NCBI GenBank assembly: GCA_963767645.1
Contig: CAVYEW010000008.1
Span: 495,487-559,486 of the forward strand
Direction: 5' to 3'
Length of the DNA: 64,000 nt
Source of the DNA: DATFDN01 sp963767645
GTDB lineage: Bacteria; Pseudomonadota; Alphaproteobacteria; Acetobacterales; Acetobacteraceae
Both the position numbers and the translations under genes were made by a program. The notes below the pieces were generated by a model. The model saw only the letters and a program-made list of their open reading frames with translations. It was not told the DNA's origin and did not search any database. Numbering within the stretch: position 1 is the first letter of the stretch; each line of letters starts with the position of its first letter. Shown here one piece after another: positions 62,612-64,000 of this stretch.

Positions 62612-63768
62612 TGATCAGCGCGGCTGAACCGAGTTTGGCCACCAGTGGAAGTTGGTGTGTGGCCTGATCATGGCGGCATCGAGCCGACGGCAGCGCTCGG
62701 CGACCACGGCGTCGAGCTCGCCCAGGGTGGCGAAGTGCCGGTTGGCAACTGGTTCATCGACCAAGGGCCACAGGCGCTCGGCGGGCTGGAGCTCGGGCGA
62801 GTAGGGCGGCAGGAACACCAGCGTGATCCCGTCGGGCACGGCCAGGCCCTTGGGACCATGCCATCCGGCATTGTCGAGCACGAGGATGACGTGGCGCTCG
62901 CGCCCCGCCCCGACCTGCTGGGCGAAGGCGGCGAGCAGCGCCGCGAAGAACAGCTTCGAGAGGCCGGTCGAGAGATACCAGACCGTCTCGCCCGTGGTGG
63001 GCTGGACGAAGGCGGTGACGTGCAGCCACTGGTAGCGATGGTGGCCGAGTGCCGTGGGCCGCTTGCCAATAGGCCCCTCGGCTTGCCTTCCATCCGGCTG
63101 CGCCGGACGGAACCTTCGGGCAAGCCTCGCCCAGACCCGGCGGCGCACCGGCTTCAGGCCGAGGCGGTGCTCGTCCTCGGCCCAGACCTCGACCGGCTGG
63201 TCGGGGTGCGCCGCCTTGGCGCGGGTGACCGCCGCCTCGAGCGCCCTTTGAACTCTGCCCGTTGCTCAGGCGTAGCCGACCGAGGATGACGCGGCCGCGG
63301 CGCCTGGATCGACCACCGGAGCCGCTTGAGCGCCTCCCAGCCGCGTTGCGCGTGCACCTTGGCGAGGCCGAGCCGGGCCATCCAGCGCGCCACCTTGGGA
63401 CCGGTCCACTGTCCGCCATCCTCGGGCGGTTCCCTCAGGCGCTCGGCGAGCGCCGCCAGCACCGCTTCGGTCAGCACGCTCGCGGCCCGCCCGTTGCGCT
63501 GCCGTTGATCGCCCAGCGCCACCGGGCCGTGCGCGTTGTAGCGCGCCGCCAGTTGCTCCACCCAGCGCGGCGCAAACGCCAGCACGCTGGCCACGTCCAG
63601 CACCGTCCGCCCTTGCGCCAACAGAAAGATCGCCTGCGTGTGCCGCGCTTCGGTCGCGTCCCGCGCGGCCCGGTAGCGCGCCTCAAGCTGGTCAACAGAC
63701 AGGTGGCCGACGATCCGCGCCATGGTTCCCCTCCCAAGGCAAGGCCATCAGCCTACTCCCGGTCAGCC
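62612..63768 (-). mobile_element. IS630-type element
   Basis: Encloses an IS630-type transposase gene. The edges are approximate: CGGCTGAACCGAGTTTGGC at 62612 resembles the inverted right end CGGCTGACCGGGAGTAGGC ending near 63768. I could not confirm the TA duplication expected for the family. Confidence 0.55.
62615..63723 (-). pseudogene. IS630-family transposase, frameshifted
   Basis: From ATG 63723: MARIVGHLSVDQLEARYRAA, HTQAIFLLAQGRTVLDVASV and WTGPKVARWMARLGLAKVHA (helix-turn-helix region), shifting at about 63250 (AEFK/RALEAAVTRAKAAHPDQP) into VEVWAEDEHRLGLKPVRRRV (first catalytic Asp), VILVLDNAGWHGPKGLAVPD (second Asp) and LVFLPPYSPELQPAERLWPL (catalytic Glu). About 365 residues if joined. 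Both parts are otherwise intact. Confidence 0.82.
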
Positions 63769-64000
63769 GACCCAATCACCGGGATTCCGTATGAAACCAG
63801 CTGGAGACTGGGCCCGCTTTCGGGAACGTGTACCCCCGCGAAGCGGGGACTCTAATCCGGTAGCCTGCCACACCGGTCGGACCGGCAATCCCGTTCGCCG
63901 GGTTACGCACTCGCCGGATCAGCGACACGGCAAGCGACATTCTCCGACACGCCGAAAAGCCCTCAGCCCTGCGTTGCTTGCCTCCTTGCCGGCGTTCATC
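63769..64000. other. Right-edge stretch without a recognised gene
   Basis: Holds a GC hairpin CCCCGC-GAA-GCGGGG at about 63834-63848, lacking a T-run, so it is only weakly terminator-like. No tRNA fold could be built from it and no frame is supported. Confidence 0.3.

Noticed and set aside
63780..63900. Possible tRNA or tmRNA fragment near the right edge (hairpins and a GACTCTAATCC stretch)
   Set aside because: No acceptor stem, T-arm or CCA could be matched into a cloverleaf on either strand.

Overview
The window is GC-rich (about two thirds G+C by eye) with alphaproteobacterial-type genes. It looks like accessory DNA, either a plasmid or a genomic island, probably from the Rhodospirillales/Acetobacteraceae or Methylobacteriaceae neighbourhood. 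That placement is an inference from gene content (IS66, IS701, IS110, ISAs1, IS5, IS6, IS481, IS630 and IS4 types, a Ku protein, and amide catabolism); no rRNA or other taxonomic marker is present. Mobile elements and their remnants make up close to a third of the window, and several are nested. Target-site duplications allow the insertions to be peeled back base by base.

Layout. 0-6.3 kb: an unrecognised large protein followed by a subtilisin-type (S8) protease whose C-terminal half (beta-type repeat modules plus a peptidase M15-like domain) is spread over three frames. 6.7-12.4 kb: an IS110 transposase gene split by an IS66 element (IS66-A copy 1), a truncated DDE transposase and IS701 copy A. 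12.4-20.2 kb: a broken FAD phenol-type monooxygenase, a DUF2231-Rieske-hemerythrin fusion, a twin-arginine-like amidase, an IS6 element and a 5'-truncated PLD-family protein. 21.2-29.8 kb: the clearest metabolic unit, N,N-dimethylformamidase small and large subunits (dmfA1A2), divergent from a copper amine oxidase, a small membrane protein, an SSS-family symporter and an amidase. 29.8-36.6 kb: IS481, IS6 and IS4 debris, an AMI1-like amidase with an AtzH/HpxZ-like partner, a remnant of a DrmD-like (DISARM) helicase, unknown genes, a frame-broken AlbA_2/Schlafen-type gene and a LysR remnant. 36.7-41.8 kb: a second IS66 type (IS66-B) with an inverted copy of IS66-A inserted inside its tnpC.

42-45 kb holds an alkylation-repair operon (ada, a 2OG-Fe(II) oxygenase, alkB). 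44.9-47.7 kb holds a SnoaL-like protein and an orphan molybdopterin-type large subunit with the form II CoxL motif. 48.3-49.2 kb has two MITE-like inverted-repeat units and a broken gmhA. 49.3-52.6 kb has a MORN-repeat gene, an 84-codon gene and a tandem-repeat gene ending in a glycine-zipper-like domain, all on the minus strand with palindromes between the last two. 52.6-58 kb has a recombinase fragment fused to parA, an insertion hot spot (ISAs1 in IS5, followed by IS701 copy B) and a VapBC-type toxin-antitoxin pair. 58-64 kb has a RecD2-like helicase divergent from ku, a small zinc-ribbon protein, a possible two-TM (SLATT-like) protein and an IS630-type element.

How the parts may work together. 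DMFase would release dimethylamine and formate from dimethylformamide. The symporter, amine oxidase and three separate amidases suggest scavenging of amides and amines as carbon and nitrogen sources, although the dimethylamine-to-methylamine step is not encoded here. ada/alkB and RecD2/Ku are repair functions. About twenty genes carry single-base frameshifts or in-frame stops. This could be real decay in a transposon-rich region or residual sequencing error, and raw reads are needed to tell which. All assignments rest on reading motifs by eye; no database search was run.
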